Shown: piece by piece, positions 41,938 through 52,300 of the stretch
How positions within the stretch are numbered: position 1 is the first letter of the stretch
Layout: every line of letters starts with the position of its first letter
From: Holophagae bacterium
Lineage (GTDB): Bacteria; Acidobacteriota; Holophagae; Acanthopleuribacterales; Acanthopleuribacteraceae
Direction of reading: 5' to 3'
NCBI GenBank assembly: GCA_029263455.1
Contig: JAJCXM010000026.1
Span: forward strand, 124,001-188,000
Length of the DNA stretch: 64,000 bases
Made by a program: the position numbers and the translations under genes
The notes under the pieces: generated by a model
What the model was told of the DNA's origin: nothing
What the model saw: only the letters and a program-made list of their open reading frames with translations
The model's database searches: none

Positions 41938-43430
41938 AAGCCATTTTTTCATTCGCGTTTACGCCACTGCTCTGTGCGCTGTTCTTGAACTTGGCCTACC
42001 CGCCCTTCAACATCTCGATTTTGGCCATGTTTATTTTGGTCCCTTTATTGTCTAGTTTACGGCTTTCTCATCGACACCGATTTCTCAAGGGTTGGCTGGC
42101 CGGGTTTTTGCTCCAGGCTACGGCCTTTTATTGGGTTTTTGGTACCCTGCAAGACTTTGGCGGTCAATCATGGTTTATTTCAGGCGTTGGCGCCTTTTTG
42201 TTCTGGGCATATCACGGTTTGGATATCGCCATTTGGCTTTGGCTCGCACCGCTAGCCTTGAATTGGAAAAGACCCGTTTGGCAAGCGATTAGTCTGGCTT
42301 CTCTGTGGTCCGTCATTCAGCTTGATCTGTTTTCTTACGTATTTCCGTGGAACATGGGGGCTGCCTTTATCGGCACGCCCATTCTCGGTCAATCGGCCAC
42401 ACTTTGGGGCGATGACGGCACCAGCTTCCTGGTGACCGCCATAGGGATGACGCTGGCTCTCGTAAGACAACAAGCCGAACATCGACGTTGGGGCTGGCAA
42501 CCGCTGCTGGGAATCCTACTAATGTGTGTTGGTAGCCTAATCCCATTGCCAGCTCCTGATCGCGAATTGAGAGTCGCTGTCGTGCAACCCAATTTGATTC
42601 CCTGGGCCAAGCGAGACATGCAATCGAGTTTCGAAATATTCGAAGCACACGCACAGCCCACGCGCACCCTTTTTGATCGAGTAGATCTGGTGGTCTGGCC
42701 AGAAACCGCACTTCCCCTGCCATTAGATCAATCACCTCAATATCAAGATGCACTTCAAACCCTAGTCAATCAGCTCAACGTGCCACTCGTCATGGGAACA
42801 ATGGGGTCGGGTCCTGATGTGGATAGCTATACAAATGAGATATGGCTGTTTGCGCCGGATTCGAACCCACAACGCTATATAAAACGCAAATTGGTGCTTT
42901 TTAGTGAAAAGCTGCCGTGGATCTTGAGCTGGGCCCAATGGTTTGATCCTAATCTTGGTGCCTTTCGCCCAGGCAATGAATCCAATAGCCTATCATTTGG
43001 CGAGTTGGAGTTGATCCCGTTGGTCTGCTACGAAGCCACACTTCCACGATTCGTGTGGCAATTTCAGGGGAACATGATCGTAAACGTCACCAACGATGCT
43101 TGGTTTGGAAAGACAAAAGCCAGCAGCCAACATTTGCAACTTATTCGCGGTCGTGCCGTGGAATGTGGCATTCCCTTAATACGTGCAACTAATTCAGGTA
43201 TATCATGTTGGATTGACCCCGAAGGCAAGATTCATGAACCGACAGCTCTTTATGAATCGGCAACCCCCATTTATCAGGTCCCTTATCGAGCAGCCTTGCA
43301 CCCATCCTTGCAAAAATATGGCGGATTCGCCCTTAGACTTTTTTATTGGTTGATTGCGAGTGCCTCTATTTTCTTAGGTTGGCGCAATCGGCGGCCGCAA
43401 CGCGTGTCAGTCGAAGGGCCTGAGTCATAA
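41934..43430 (+). CDS. lnt: Apolipoprotein N-acyltransferase
   Basis: A 498-residue inner-membrane enzyme that adds the third acyl chain to lipoproteins. The N-terminal ~190 residues have about six helices (NLAYPPFNISILAMFILVPL start). The periplasmic nitrilase domain follows with the triad E in VVWPETALPLP (about E257), K in RKLVLFSEKLPW and C in LVCYEATLPR, and VTNDAWFG nearby. The hydrophobic C-terminal helix is present. ATG 41934 overlaps the envC stop (ATGA); an earlier in-frame ATG at 41913 is possible. Its presence supports a Gram-negative envelope. Confidence 0.95.
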   Translation: MKAIFSFAFTPLLCALFLNLAYPPFNISILAMFILVPLLSSLRLSHRHRFLKGWLAGFLLQATAFYWVFGTLQDFGGQSWFISGVGAFLFWAYHGLDIAIWLWLAPLALNWKRPVWQAISLASLWSVIQLDLFSYVFPWNMGAAFIGTPILGQSATLWGDDGTSFLVTAIGMTLALVRQQAEHRRWGWQPLLGILLMCVGSLIPLPAPDRELRVAVVQPNLIPWAKRDMQSSFEIFEAHAQPTRTLFDRVDLVVWPETALPLPLDQSPQYQDALQTLVNQLNVPLVMGTMGSGPDVDSYTNEIWLFAPDSNPQRYIKRKLVLFSEKLPWILSWAQWFDPNLGAFRPGNESNSLSFGELELIPLVCYEATLPRFVWQFQGNMIVNVTNDAWFGKTKASSQHLQLIRGRAVECGIPLIRATNSGISCWIDPEGKIHEPTALYESATPIYQVPYRAALHPSLQKYGGFALRLFYWLIASASIFLGWRNRRPQRVSVEGPES

Positions 43431-43557
43431 GATCAACTTGGAGTCTGTGCTATTGCTTGATATCCTTGGACTGTTGTAGACACATACGTTCGACAGTACA
43501 CACTTTTATTTATTTAGCCCAGCGCACACAAACACCATCAGGAGGAATCTCAATCAG

Positions 43558-44580
43558 ATGAATGCCCAAACTTTGCAAAGCATCGCCAAGGCCTTAGTCG
43601 CCAAAGACAAAGGAATCCTAGCGGCGGATGAAAGCTTCCCGACCATCGCAAAACGTTTCAAGTCGATTGCAGTTGAATCCAGCGAAACGATGCGGCGAGA
43701 TTACCGATCGATGCTTTTCACGACACCCAATATGAGTGATTACATAAGCGGTGTCATTCTGTTTGATGAAACCCTGCGCCAAAGTACAGCAGGTGGCAAA
43801 GCATTCACCCAAGTCATGCATGAAAATGGTGTTATCCCAGGCATTAAGGTTGATGGCGGTGCCAAGCCGATGGCGGGCTGCAAAGCAGAAACCGTGACTG
43901 AAGGCTTGGATGGCTTGCGTGAGCGTTTGGCAGAATATCATTCTCTAGGTGCGCGATTCGCTAAATGGCGCGCAGTCATTAGCATTGGCGACGGCATCCC
44001 ATCTGACGCCTGCATTGACGCCAATGCGCATGCATTAGCCCGATATGCCGCGCTCTGCCAGGAGGCAAACATCGTCCCTATCGTTGAGCCTGAAGTTTTG
44101 ATGGATGGCGACCACACACTTGCCCGTTGTGATGAGGTCACTACGCGGACGTTAGATTGTGTCTTCGCGACTTTAAAAAGGCATCATGTGCTGTTAGAAG
44201 GCATGCTGTTGAAGCCAAACATGGTCATTTCTGGCAAGAGCTGTCCAAATCGCGCAGACATTCAAGCGGTCGCCGAGGCCACGGTCAATTGCCTAAAACG
44301 CACCGTACCAGCCGCCGTGCCGGGAATCGTCTTCCTTTCGGGCGGACAATCGGCCGAGGAAGCCACGGCTCACCTCAGTGCCATGAATGAAATGGGCCCA
44401 TTACCGTGGGAAGTCAGCTTTTCGTATGGGCGTGCGTTGCAAGATCCAGCTCTTAGGGCTTGGTCTGGTCAGGGCGCCAATGTCGAGCATGCACAAAAGA
44501 TCTTTTACCACCGTGCGCGTTGTAATGGGGCTGCTCGCAGCGGAACCCACACCGCCGCCATGGAGCAAGTGATCAGCTAG
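43558..44580 (+). CDS. Fructose-bisphosphate aldolase, class I
   Basis: A 340-residue Schiff-base aldolase splitting fructose-1,6-bisphosphate. The family signatures are KGILAADES, TTPNMSDYISGVILFDETL, the Schiff-base lysine in GMLLKPNMV (about K219) and VPGIVFLSGGQSAEEAT, which binds phosphate. The length is near the classical metazoan/plant type (~360) rather than the short bacterial DhnA type. The start ATG 43558 has GGAGG at 43541-43545. It is flanked by a 127-base gap from lnt and a hairpin after its end, and is therefore probably monocistronic. Confidence 0.95.
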   Translation: MNAQTLQSIAKALVAKDKGILAADESFPTIAKRFKSIAVESSETMRRDYRSMLFTTPNMSDYISGVILFDETLRQSTAGGKAFTQVMHENGVIPGIKVDGGAKPMAGCKAETVTEGLDGLRERLAEYHSLGARFAKWRAVISIGDGIPSDACIDANAHALARYAALCQEANIVPIVEPEVLMDGDHTLARCDEVTTRTLDCVFATLKRHHVLLEGMLLKPNMVISGKSCPNRADIQAVAEATVNCLKRTVPAAVPGIVFLSGGQSAEEATAHLSAMNEMGPLPWEVSFSYGRALQDPALRAWSGQGANVEHAQKIFYHRARCNGAARSGTHTAAMEQVIS

Positions 44581-44587
44581 TCAAACT

Positions 44588-44623
44588 GCGGGTGTTATCC
44601 AACATCCGCAATCACGTCTTTTT
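44588..44623 (+). terminator. Probable intrinsic terminator after the aldolase gene
   Basis: GCGGGTGTT (44588-44596) pairs with AACATCCGC (44601-44609) through a four-base loop, with one G-T pair. A run of five Ts follows at 44619-44623, nine bases after the stem, so it is a suboptimal terminator. Confidence 0.5.
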
Positions 44624-44654
44624 GCAATAATTTTGGTTTGGAAATTAGAGGTTT

Positions 44655-45941
44655 ATGGAACCCGTTTTACTGATAGGAGTCAAACGACCCGACGAGAAGT
44701 CCTGGCAAGTTGAAGACTATCTGGACGAACTCATGATGTTGACCGAAAACGTCGGCTTAGCTGGTAAATTTCGGTTGGTCCAAAACAGGAGTAAGCCCAA
44801 CCCGGCCACTTTTGTCGGTTCCGGTATGGTTGAAAAAATCCATCAGCTGGTCGTCAATGAATCGCTGCATGCCGTGGTCTTTGATGACGAATTAACGCCA
44901 GCCCAACAGAGAAATCTAGAACGCATCCTACCGGTTCCCGTTTACGACCGCACGTTCATCATCCTCACCATCTTTTCTGAGCGCGCTAAGACCAAAGAAG
45001 CTCGCACACAAGTCCAACTGGCACAGCTCAAGTATGAATATCCGCGACTTAAGAAAATGTGGTCTCACTTGCATCGGCAGATGGGTGGCATTGGCGGACG
45101 CGGCGGTGAAGGTGAAAAGCAACTTGAAGTCGATCGTCGTATTGCGCGTCGTCAAATGGGCCGCCTAGAAAAGAAACTCGACCGTTTTGAGGCTGGCAGA
45201 AACCAACGTAAAAAACAGCGTCGCAGTGTTCACAACGTCTCACTAATCGGCTACACCAATGCCGGAAAATCGACCTTGATGAACCAATTGACAAAGGCTA
45301 ATGTCGAAGCTGATGACCGCGTTTTTGTCACCCTTGACGCCACTTCTAGAATTTGGTCAGTGGACCCAGTACTCAAAATCGTTTTATCGGATACGGTGGG
45401 TTTTATCCGTAAATTGCCCCACGATTTAGTCGCCTCATTTAGATCCACTTTGTCTGAAGTCCGAGATTCAGATCTCTTGTGCCACATTGTCGATGCCAGT
45501 CACCCCCATCTAGATGAACTCATGCAAACAGTTGACGACGTTATCGCCAGCATCATTGAGGGAGAAGTCCCCGTTGTGCTTGTGTTCAACAAAATTGACA
45601 TGATGGCTGAGTTAGAGCTAAAGAGCCTTCAACGCGCATATCCCGACGCCATATTCATATCAGCACGGGATAGTCATGGCCTTGAGGCTTTAAAAGAACA
45701 TATTATTCAATTCTTTGCCTATCGCGTCTTAACTCAAGATTTCTTGTTACCAAACAAGGACCTGGCAAGCTTCTATCGGATCGGTGAGTTTGGACAAATA
45801 ACCCATAGCCATCACCAACCTGAGGGCATCCATTTCAGTATCCGCGCGTTAAGTGAACGTATGTCAGCATTGATACGCGACTTGCCCCAGCTACAACCGG
45901 TCGACAGCGATTCCCTTTCGCCAGCTGCCCATGACGTCTAG
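44655..45941 (+). CDS. hflX: GTPase HflX
   Basis: This 428-residue protein is an HflX ribosome-associated GTPase that splits stalled or hibernating 70S ribosomes. Features are the N-terminal FVGSGMVEKI nucleotide-binding subdomain, the Gly-rich MGGIGGRGGEGEKQLEVDRR linker, and the GTPase domain with G1 GYTNAGKST, G3 DTVGF and G4 NKID. The C-terminal short extension is present. The start ATG 44655 has AGAGGT upstream. Its 3' end overlaps the NFACT-R gene by 11 bases, so the two are coupled, which is of interest because both domains act on ribosomes. Confidence 0.94.
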   Translation: MEPVLLIGVKRPDEKSWQVEDYLDELMMLTENVGLAGKFRLVQNRSKPNPATFVGSGMVEKIHQLVVNESLHAVVFDDELTPAQQRNLERILPVPVYDRTFIILTIFSERAKTKEARTQVQLAQLKYEYPRLKKMWSHLHRQMGGIGGRGGEGEKQLEVDRRIARRQMGRLEKKLDRFEAGRNQRKKQRRSVHNVSLIGYTNAGKSTLMNQLTKANVEADDRVFVTLDATSRIWSVDPVLKIVLSDTVGFIRKLPHDLVASFRSTLSEVRDSDLLCHIVDASHPHLDELMQTVDDVIASIIEGEVPVVLVFNKIDMMAELELKSLQRAYPDAIFISARDSHGLEALKEHIIQFFAYRVLTQDFLLPNKDLASFYRIGEFGQITHSHHQPEGIHFSIRALSERMSALIRDLPQLQPVDSDSLSPAAHDV

Positions 45942-46323
45942 TCCCGATATCCATCAGTTCAACATGGACGACGGCTGGGAAATTCTCGTTGGGCGAAGTG
46001 CGCGAGCTAACGACCATCTCAGTCTAAAACTTGCGCATCCTAACGACTTCTGGTTTCATGTTGCAGGTATGCCGGGCAGCCATGTTGTTGCGCGTCATCC
46101 CGATCGCCCCGTACAATGCTCCCGCGAGGTCAAACGAACGGCAGCAGGATACGCTGTCTTTTTCTCAAAAGCACGGAGCGCAGGTAAAGTTGCCGTCCAC
46201 TGGACACAATGTCGCCATGTCAGCAAAAGGCGAGGCGCGCCTGCAGGTCAAGTCACCCTGCAACGTTTTGAAGTTATTCGAGTTGAACCGCTGGATCCGA
46301 AATCATCAGGAGAAACACCATGA
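45931..46323 (+). CDS. Stand-alone NFACT-R (DUF814) RNA-binding domain protein
   Basis: A 130-residue protein consisting of one NFACT-R domain. GWEILVGRSARANDHLSLKLAHPNDFWFHVAGMPGSHVVARHPDRP is the domain's core (split here by its strand-turn), followed by the KRTAAGYAVFFSKAR helix and a VHWTQCRHVSK strand, as in RqcH/NEMF, where the domain binds tRNA on the 60S/50S subunit. Only the NFACT-R part is present; the N-terminal domains of RqcH are absent. ATG 45931 lies inside the hflX 3' end, and its stop overlaps the ilvE start (ATGA). It could act with HflX on stalled ribosomes; this is inference from gene coupling. Confidence 0.87.
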   Translation: MTSSPDIHQFNMDDGWEILVGRSARANDHLSLKLAHPNDFWFHVAGMPGSHVVARHPDRPVQCSREVKRTAAGYAVFFSKARSAGKVAVHWTQCRHVSKRRGAPAGQVTLQRFEVIRVEPLDPKSSGETP

Positions 46324-47342
46324 ATGTGAAAGAACAATTAACGCAAGCGATGACCATGCCTTTCGGTAAGGTTCTAGCCGATACCATGGCCTCTGCAAGC
46401 TTTGTTGATGGCGTTTGGTCTGAACATAAGATCACGCCTTTGGCTCCTTTGCAATTGAGCCCAGGCGCACATGTCTTTCACTACGCTTCTTCGTGTTTTG
46501 AAGGGATGAAAGCTCATCGTGGCCAAGACGGCCGCATTCGCGCATTTAGAATGGATCGTCACATGGCACGTTTTCGCAATAGCGCAGAGATGTTGTGTCT
46601 TCCATTTCCTGCAGATGACCTCTGCAACCGCATGATCAGAGAACTGGTCTCCGTTTGCGATCACTGGGTACCAGAACATCCGGGCACGCTATACATTCGG
46701 CCCACCCTCATTGGCACGGAAGCCAGTATTGGATCCGCTGCATCGCCATCAAAAGAAGCGTTACTGTATGTGGTGATTTCACCCGTGGGCGACTATTTCC
46801 AGGGGGGCCAGCGACCGCTGAAGTTGATGGTAGAAGCAAAAAAGTGGCGCACGAGTCCCGAGTTTGGCCAAGCAAAAGCCGGAAGCAACTATGCCGCGGC
46901 ATTAAAGATTATTCAGGACGCTAAAAAGAAACTTGGTGTCGATCAAGTACTCTTTGCGCCCGGTGGCGATGTTCAAGAAACGGGTGCCGCTAATTTCATC
47001 ATGCTAAATGATCGGCAACTAATCACTAAACCGCTAGACAACTCCTTCCTACCAGGAATCACGCGCGACTCGATCCTCAAGTTAGCCCAAGACTTAGGCT
47101 ACGAAGTCGTCGAACGTAAGATTACACTGCAAGATCTCTGGGAGTGGATCAAGAACGGAGAAGCCGCGTTAACAGGAACGGCAGCTGTGTTGGCTGGCGT
47201 CGGGACTCTTGTTTATGAAGGCAAAGAGATTCTTATTGGGGATGGTGGAATTGGTCCCAATACACAGCGATTGAGAACGGCACTTTTGGACATCCAAAAA
47301 GGCCTGGCTCCAGACACCCATAGCTGGATGAACAACATATAA
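46320..47342 (+). CDS. ilvE: Branched-chain amino acid aminotransferase
   Basis: A 340-residue fold-type IV PLP enzyme that converts branched-chain 2-oxo acids to valine, leucine and isoleucine. FHYASSCFEGMKAHRG, YIRPTLIGTEASIG and the PLP lysine K186 in GQAKAGSNYAAALKI identify the group of longer BCATs close to the eukaryotic/mycobacterial type. QETGAANFIML and LPGITRDSIL bind cofactor phosphate and substrate. ATG 46320 overlaps the NFACT-R stop. The length of 340 is ~30 longer than E. coli IlvE. A D-amino acid transaminase is excluded by the long N-terminus and motif order. Confidence 0.94.
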   Translation: MNVKEQLTQAMTMPFGKVLADTMASASFVDGVWSEHKITPLAPLQLSPGAHVFHYASSCFEGMKAHRGQDGRIRAFRMDRHMARFRNSAEMLCLPFPADDLCNRMIRELVSVCDHWVPEHPGTLYIRPTLIGTEASIGSAASPSKEALLYVVISPVGDYFQGGQRPLKLMVEAKKWRTSPEFGQAKAGSNYAAALKIIQDAKKKLGVDQVLFAPGGDVQETGAANFIMLNDRQLITKPLDNSFLPGITRDSILKLAQDLGYEVVERKITLQDLWEWIKNGEAALTGTAAVLAGVGTLVYEGKEILIGDGGIGPNTQRLRTALLDIQKGLAPDTHSWMNNI

Positions 47343-47345
47343 ACA

Positions 47346-47918
47346 GTGGATTTCTCTTTAAACGCCTCGACATCAGATGAATGGCTACAAGCCGTTCTAA
47401 AGGATTTTGACCAGTTCTTACTGGATCACGCATCGGCGGAGCGCAAGGCGTCCGCGATGGCCGTATCCTTTGTGGTTCAATATCCCGATCGATTTGCACT
47501 TCATGTACCCATGATTCGTATTGCGCGCGAGGAGTTACTCCACTACCAAAAAGTGCTCAAACTCATACATAAACGTAAGCTCATATGGGAACGCGACAGC
47601 AAAGACCCCTATATCGCAGGGCTTCAGAAACACATGTCAACGGATCGAGAGCGCCGATTATTGGATCGCTTAGTGCTGGGATCAGTCGTGGAAGCCCGCG
47701 GAGTCGAGCGCTTCGCATTAATCGCAGGTGCCTTAAAAGGATCGCTAGCGGATTTTTATCAACGACTATCTGATTCTGAGTCCAGGCACGCGCGTGTGTT
47801 TCTTGAATTGGCAAAACCATATTTTTCCAACGACGAAATTGCATCATGCCTTAGCCATTGGCTAGACTTGGAAGCGACTGTAATGATTAGTGTGCCACCC
47901 AGGGCTGCGCTTCATTAA
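47346..47918 (+). CDS. miaE: tRNA-(ms2io6A)37 hydroxylase MiaE
   Basis: This 190-residue di-iron monooxygenase hydroxylates the isopentenyl chain of ms2i6A37 in tRNA. The di-iron ligands appear in order: DHASAERKASAMA, AREELLHYQKV, VVEARGVERFAL and ESRHARVFLEL, matching the MiaE four-helix core. The start is GTG 47346, three bases after the ilvE stop; no nearby ATG gives a family-like N-terminus, and the ribosome site is weak, so coupling to ilvE translation is likely. miaA and miaB are not in the window. TAATG overlap joins it to the glycosyltransferase gene. Confidence 0.9.
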   Translation: MDFSLNASTSDEWLQAVLKDFDQFLLDHASAERKASAMAVSFVVQYPDRFALHVPMIRIAREELLHYQKVLKLIHKRKLIWERDSKDPYIAGLQKHMSTDRERRLLDRLVLGSVVEARGVERFALIAGALKGSLADFYQRLSDSESRHARVFLELAKPYFSNDEIASCLSHWLDLEATVMISVPPRAALH

Positions 47919-49126
47919 TGATTAATCTGCATATCTGCATTCCGGCCTACGCAGAAAAAAACTGGTTACCCGACACCTTAACAAGCTTACAAGAGCAGGA
48001 CGATCAGGACTTCAGCGTTTGGGTGTGCGTCAATCACGCCCAGGAAGATATAACCAACGCCGCGAAGTCCGATGTAGTCGCCAACAACTCAGAAACGCTC
48101 GACTGGATAAAGCGACAGAGTTTCCCATTTCCGCTGCAGGTTATTGACGCTACCCATCACGATTCCGCGCCGCCAGCCAAAAAGGCGGGCGTCGGCTGGG
48201 CACGTGGTCAACTTTTTGATCACGCATTCGCGGCAGGCGCGAGTCATGGTCTCTCGCTAGACGCAGACAGCCTAGTGCCTCGTAACTACGTCAGCGAAAT
48301 AAAAGCGGCATTTCGCAAACACCAAAACGCGCTAGGCATCGTTTCACCCTATATCCATCCAGTCGATTTACAGGCTCCGAATGCACGCCAGGCGTTGCGG
48401 TATGAAATATATATGCGTTATTACCAGATTTGTTTATGGCTGATCCGATCACCATACGCCTTTCTACCATTGGGCTCAGCGATGGCATTTACACATGAAG
48501 GATATCGACTGGCACGCGGTTTTGCATCTCGTCAGGCGGGTGAGGATTTTTATTTCCTACAGAACTTGCGTAAAGCAGGGCCGTTGGTTCGTTGGCTGCC
48601 TACCCAAGTTAGACCCGCCTCTCGAGCATCACTGCGGGTTCCGTTTGGTACCGGAAAAGCGATTTCCATGGAGATGCCTGAATTATGCAAACAGTTCCCT
48701 CTTTACTCGTGGACCTATTTCCAGACCTTGAGTGACTGTTTCGAGGCATTCTCGCAACTATATAAACAAGATTGTACGCTGCCATGGGGGTCGTTTGTTG
48801 AGCGTTTGGGTGGCTATAGTGCCTTTTCACGAATGCGGCGTAACTCGAAAGACGAATCCCATTTTCGGCGGTTATGTCATCAAAAATTCGACGCACTCAA
48901 AACGTTGCAATACCTGCGCTGGCGCCGTGCAAATGACACTCAGATCGAATCTGACGAAGTCAATCTGCGCCAATTATCTGGACGTCTTGGCAGCGATTTA
49001 CCGCACTGCCAGCTGGCAGACGGATGTTTAGAGGACCTCGATAAAATGCGCCAAGCCCTGGTCACACACGAGTCCATCATGCAGCAGTCGTTCATGAATA
49101 AGTGGTCTTACACCACCAACTGGTAA
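47918..49126 (+). CDS. Glycosyltransferase family 2-type protein
   Basis: A 402-residue protein with a GT-A fold in the first ~230 residues: HICIPAYAEKNWLPDTLTSLQEQ, the donor-binding region ending in LSLDADSLVP (a D-x-D metal motif), and GEDFYFLQNL later. No membrane helices are obvious. The C-terminal ~170 residues are mostly helical and unfamiliar. The donor and acceptor cannot be predicted. It overlaps the miaE stop by one base (TAATG) and is the last gene of the run that begins with hflX, followed by a 186-base gap. Confidence 0.85.
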   Translation: MINLHICIPAYAEKNWLPDTLTSLQEQDDQDFSVWVCVNHAQEDITNAAKSDVVANNSETLDWIKRQSFPFPLQVIDATHHDSAPPAKKAGVGWARGQLFDHAFAAGASHGLSLDADSLVPRNYVSEIKAAFRKHQNALGIVSPYIHPVDLQAPNARQALRYEIYMRYYQICLWLIRSPYAFLPLGSAMAFTHEGYRLARGFASRQAGEDFYFLQNLRKAGPLVRWLPTQVRPASRASLRVPFGTGKAISMEMPELCKQFPLYSWTYFQTLSDCFEAFSQLYKQDCTLPWGSFVERLGGYSAFSRMRRNSKDESHFRRLCHQKFDALKTLQYLRWRRANDTQIESDEVNLRQLSGRLGSDLPHCQLADGCLEDLDKMRQALVTHESIMQQSFMNKWSYTTNW

Positions 49127-49312
49127 CTTTTTGTTTGGAGCATTGCCCACTTGAGATATACTGTTGAAGATTGTGGTGCCCTTTCTTTTTTATGGTTAGA
49201 CCTAAAGCGCGACCACCATGATCTAGGCGGCTTGACCCTTTGCAGCGTTACCGCCCCCCGATAAACGCGTGAGGATTGCATTAATTCTTGTCTCTAAGAT
49301 GCCTGGAGTAGC

Positions 49313-52300
49313 ATGCTGATCACACATGGAGTGTGGACCACGGCCCGCACAGATCAACCCGGACTCATGCTTTGGGTCGAAGACGAACGCTTATGTAATC
49401 GCGCTCGTCAGTTCGAGCCCATTTCTGATTTCGCCACGCATACAAGGCGAAGTCGGAACGGACAAGAAATGGATTCCCATCCCTTTGCCGTCGAGGGTCG
49501 TCGATTAATGGATATCCTGTTGCCTGAGAGCGCTGCAGATCCATCGCGGTTCCGGCAATTGACCACCATCGAGCTGTTATTACCCACCCAGGACACGGGT
49601 CCCATGCCCTCACCCTGGGTCAAGGATTCTGGACAAGCGAATGCGCACACACGACTTGACCCTTGGCGTATACCTGCCGTCTGTTTGTCACCACCCAAAG
49701 CCTTACAGTGGTTACTCGACCCGCGCCGTAAGTCAAGCACCGTATCGTTTCAATACGCCGATTCTGTTTTGTTCTGGCGCGAAGCAGCCAACTTGGTTTT
49801 GTACTGTCTTATTCATGGAACTTATTGGCCGGCACTCAACGAAGTTGACCACCAAATAAAGACACACTGGGTCTTAAACGAACGGATCCTTGCCAATCAG
49901 CTTGAACACCTAAAAAAGAAATTGCCCGAATCATGTCAGGCTGAATGGTCGGCAGACGGGACTCGACGCACCAAAGATGCAGTCATCAAAGAGTTCTTCA
50001 ACACCACGATTGATTACATGATTCGCAATGTCACAGGAAGCCGGCTCATGGCAAACTTCCCGCAATCGAAGGGTAGCCGTCGCCGAAAAAAACAAAACCC
50101 GCTGGATATGTTGACATTACCTTTCTTGAAGTCAGGCTTCTCAAAACAGAACACATTCAGTGCAGCCCGCGATGTTCAAGCTGCCTTTGTGGCGCTGACA
50201 CTCAATTGGCTTAAACATCGCAGTGAAGATCATCCGTCCCAGTGGCGTACCTGTTTCACGCTATTACCGCCGAATATTGACGGCGCGACCATTGAGGACA
50301 TGGATCCTAAACTTCGAATTTGGCGGGTTGCCTTTTCGCTGCAGAACGCCCGTCAAGAAGCCAATCAAATATATGCTCAAGATATCTGGGAAAATACGGT
50401 GCCCACCCAGACCAGCACGGGCGAAACATTAGCAGAACTGCTCCTAAAGGGCCTTGGCCGAGCCTTGAAGCATTTCAAACCGCTTCGGCGAGCGTTGGAA
50501 TACGCATATCCAACTCATGTCGACTTGAATACCGAAGAAGCGCACGCCTTCTTAAGCGAACAAACACCCCATTTGCAACAGGCAGGATTAGGCGTTGTTA
50601 CTCCAGCCTGGTGGACTAAATCTGTCAAACCGCTTAAAACAAAACTCAAAATAGATGGTTCCGTTTTCCAAGGCAACTCGATGATGGGTTTCGATTCTGT
50701 CGTCAATTTCGAGTGGCGCGCCTCAGTAGGCGAAAAAACGCTAAGTAATGATGCCTTTTCCAAACTGGTTAAAAACAAACTGGCATTGCTGCCAATTGAG
50801 GGGCAGTGGGTTGAAATTAAGCAGGACGATCTAGTCAATACCTTAACCTTTTTCGACGATCACGATTCCAAAGGCGAAATGCGTTTAGTCGACGCCATGA
50901 ACATGGGCTTAAAGTCAGATGATCTTCGCACCGCCATGGACGACGCCCGCTTTGATTACCGCGGGGCTTTGGCCCAACTATTCAACGGCGACCAAGAAAA
51001 GGTATCGATTGTTGCCCAACCGCAAAAATTTAAAGGCACATTGCGCCCTTACCAGGAACTGGGCCTATCCTGGTTAGCCTTCCATCACCACTTAGGGTTT
51101 GGCGCTTGTTTGGCCGATGACATGGGATTAGGGAAAACCATCCAACTACTTGCCTTACTACTTTGGGAACGCGAGAAGTTGAAGGCCGAGACAAAGGGGA
51201 AACCCACACTCTTGGTATGCCCTATGTCCGTTGTGGGTAACTGGCACCGCGAAGCCGCTCGTTTTGGACCTAGTCTCAAGGTGATGATCCATCACGGCAC
51301 AGACCGGCACGAAGAAGAATCGTTTTTGCGCGCCTACAAAAAGTTTGATCTCATTATCACCACCTATCATTTGGTGAATCGCGACCAAGAAACCCTCAGC
51401 AAGGTCAACTGGCACCGCATCGTGCTCGACGAAGCGCAAAACATCAAAAATCCTGCCGCTCAACAAACTCAAGCAATCCATCAATTGGATTCCAACCATC
51501 GTATCGCGTTAACGGGAACACCCGTTGAAAACAAGTTATCTGAACTTTGGTCAATCATGGAGTTTCTCAATCCGAGCTATCTGGGCAAGCTAAGGGACTT
51601 CCAATCACGCTTTGCGACGCCGATCGAGAAACAAAAGAACAAAGAACGGGCTGAGCTTTTGAGGCAATTGACTCGACCCTTCATTCTGCGAAGACTCAAG
51701 TCAGATCAACGCATCATCAAAGACCTACCTGAAAAAATTGAGATGAAGGTTTATTGTGACCTTATCGAAGAGCAAGCAGCCATATATAAAGCCTATGTTC
51801 AGAAACAACTCGACGAAATTGAAAGGGCGGACGGCATCCACCGCAACCAACTCGTCCTGACCACCCTCATGAAACTCAAGCAGATTTGTAATCACCCCGT
51901 TCATTTCCTCAAAGATGGCACCGAAATACATGAGCGTTCCGGCAAGTTGATGCGATTGACGGAAATGCTTGAGGAAGCTCTTGACGAAGGTGACAAATCG
52001 TTGATTTTCACTCAGTTCACTGAAATGGGGAAAATCCTTGTCGAATACCTGAGCAAACAATTTGGCGAAGAGGTGCTCTTCTTACATGGCGGTGTTGACC
52101 AACCTAAACGACAAGCCATGGTTGATCGATTCCAGAGTCCAACAGGCCCACGTCTTTTCATCCTCACCGTCAAAACAGGCGGAACCGGCCTAAACCTTAC
52201 GGCAGCAAATCACGTATTCCACTACGATCGTTGGTGGAATCCAGCGGTTGAGAATCAAGCCACAGACCGAGCTTTTCGTATCGGTCAAACGCGCAATGTT

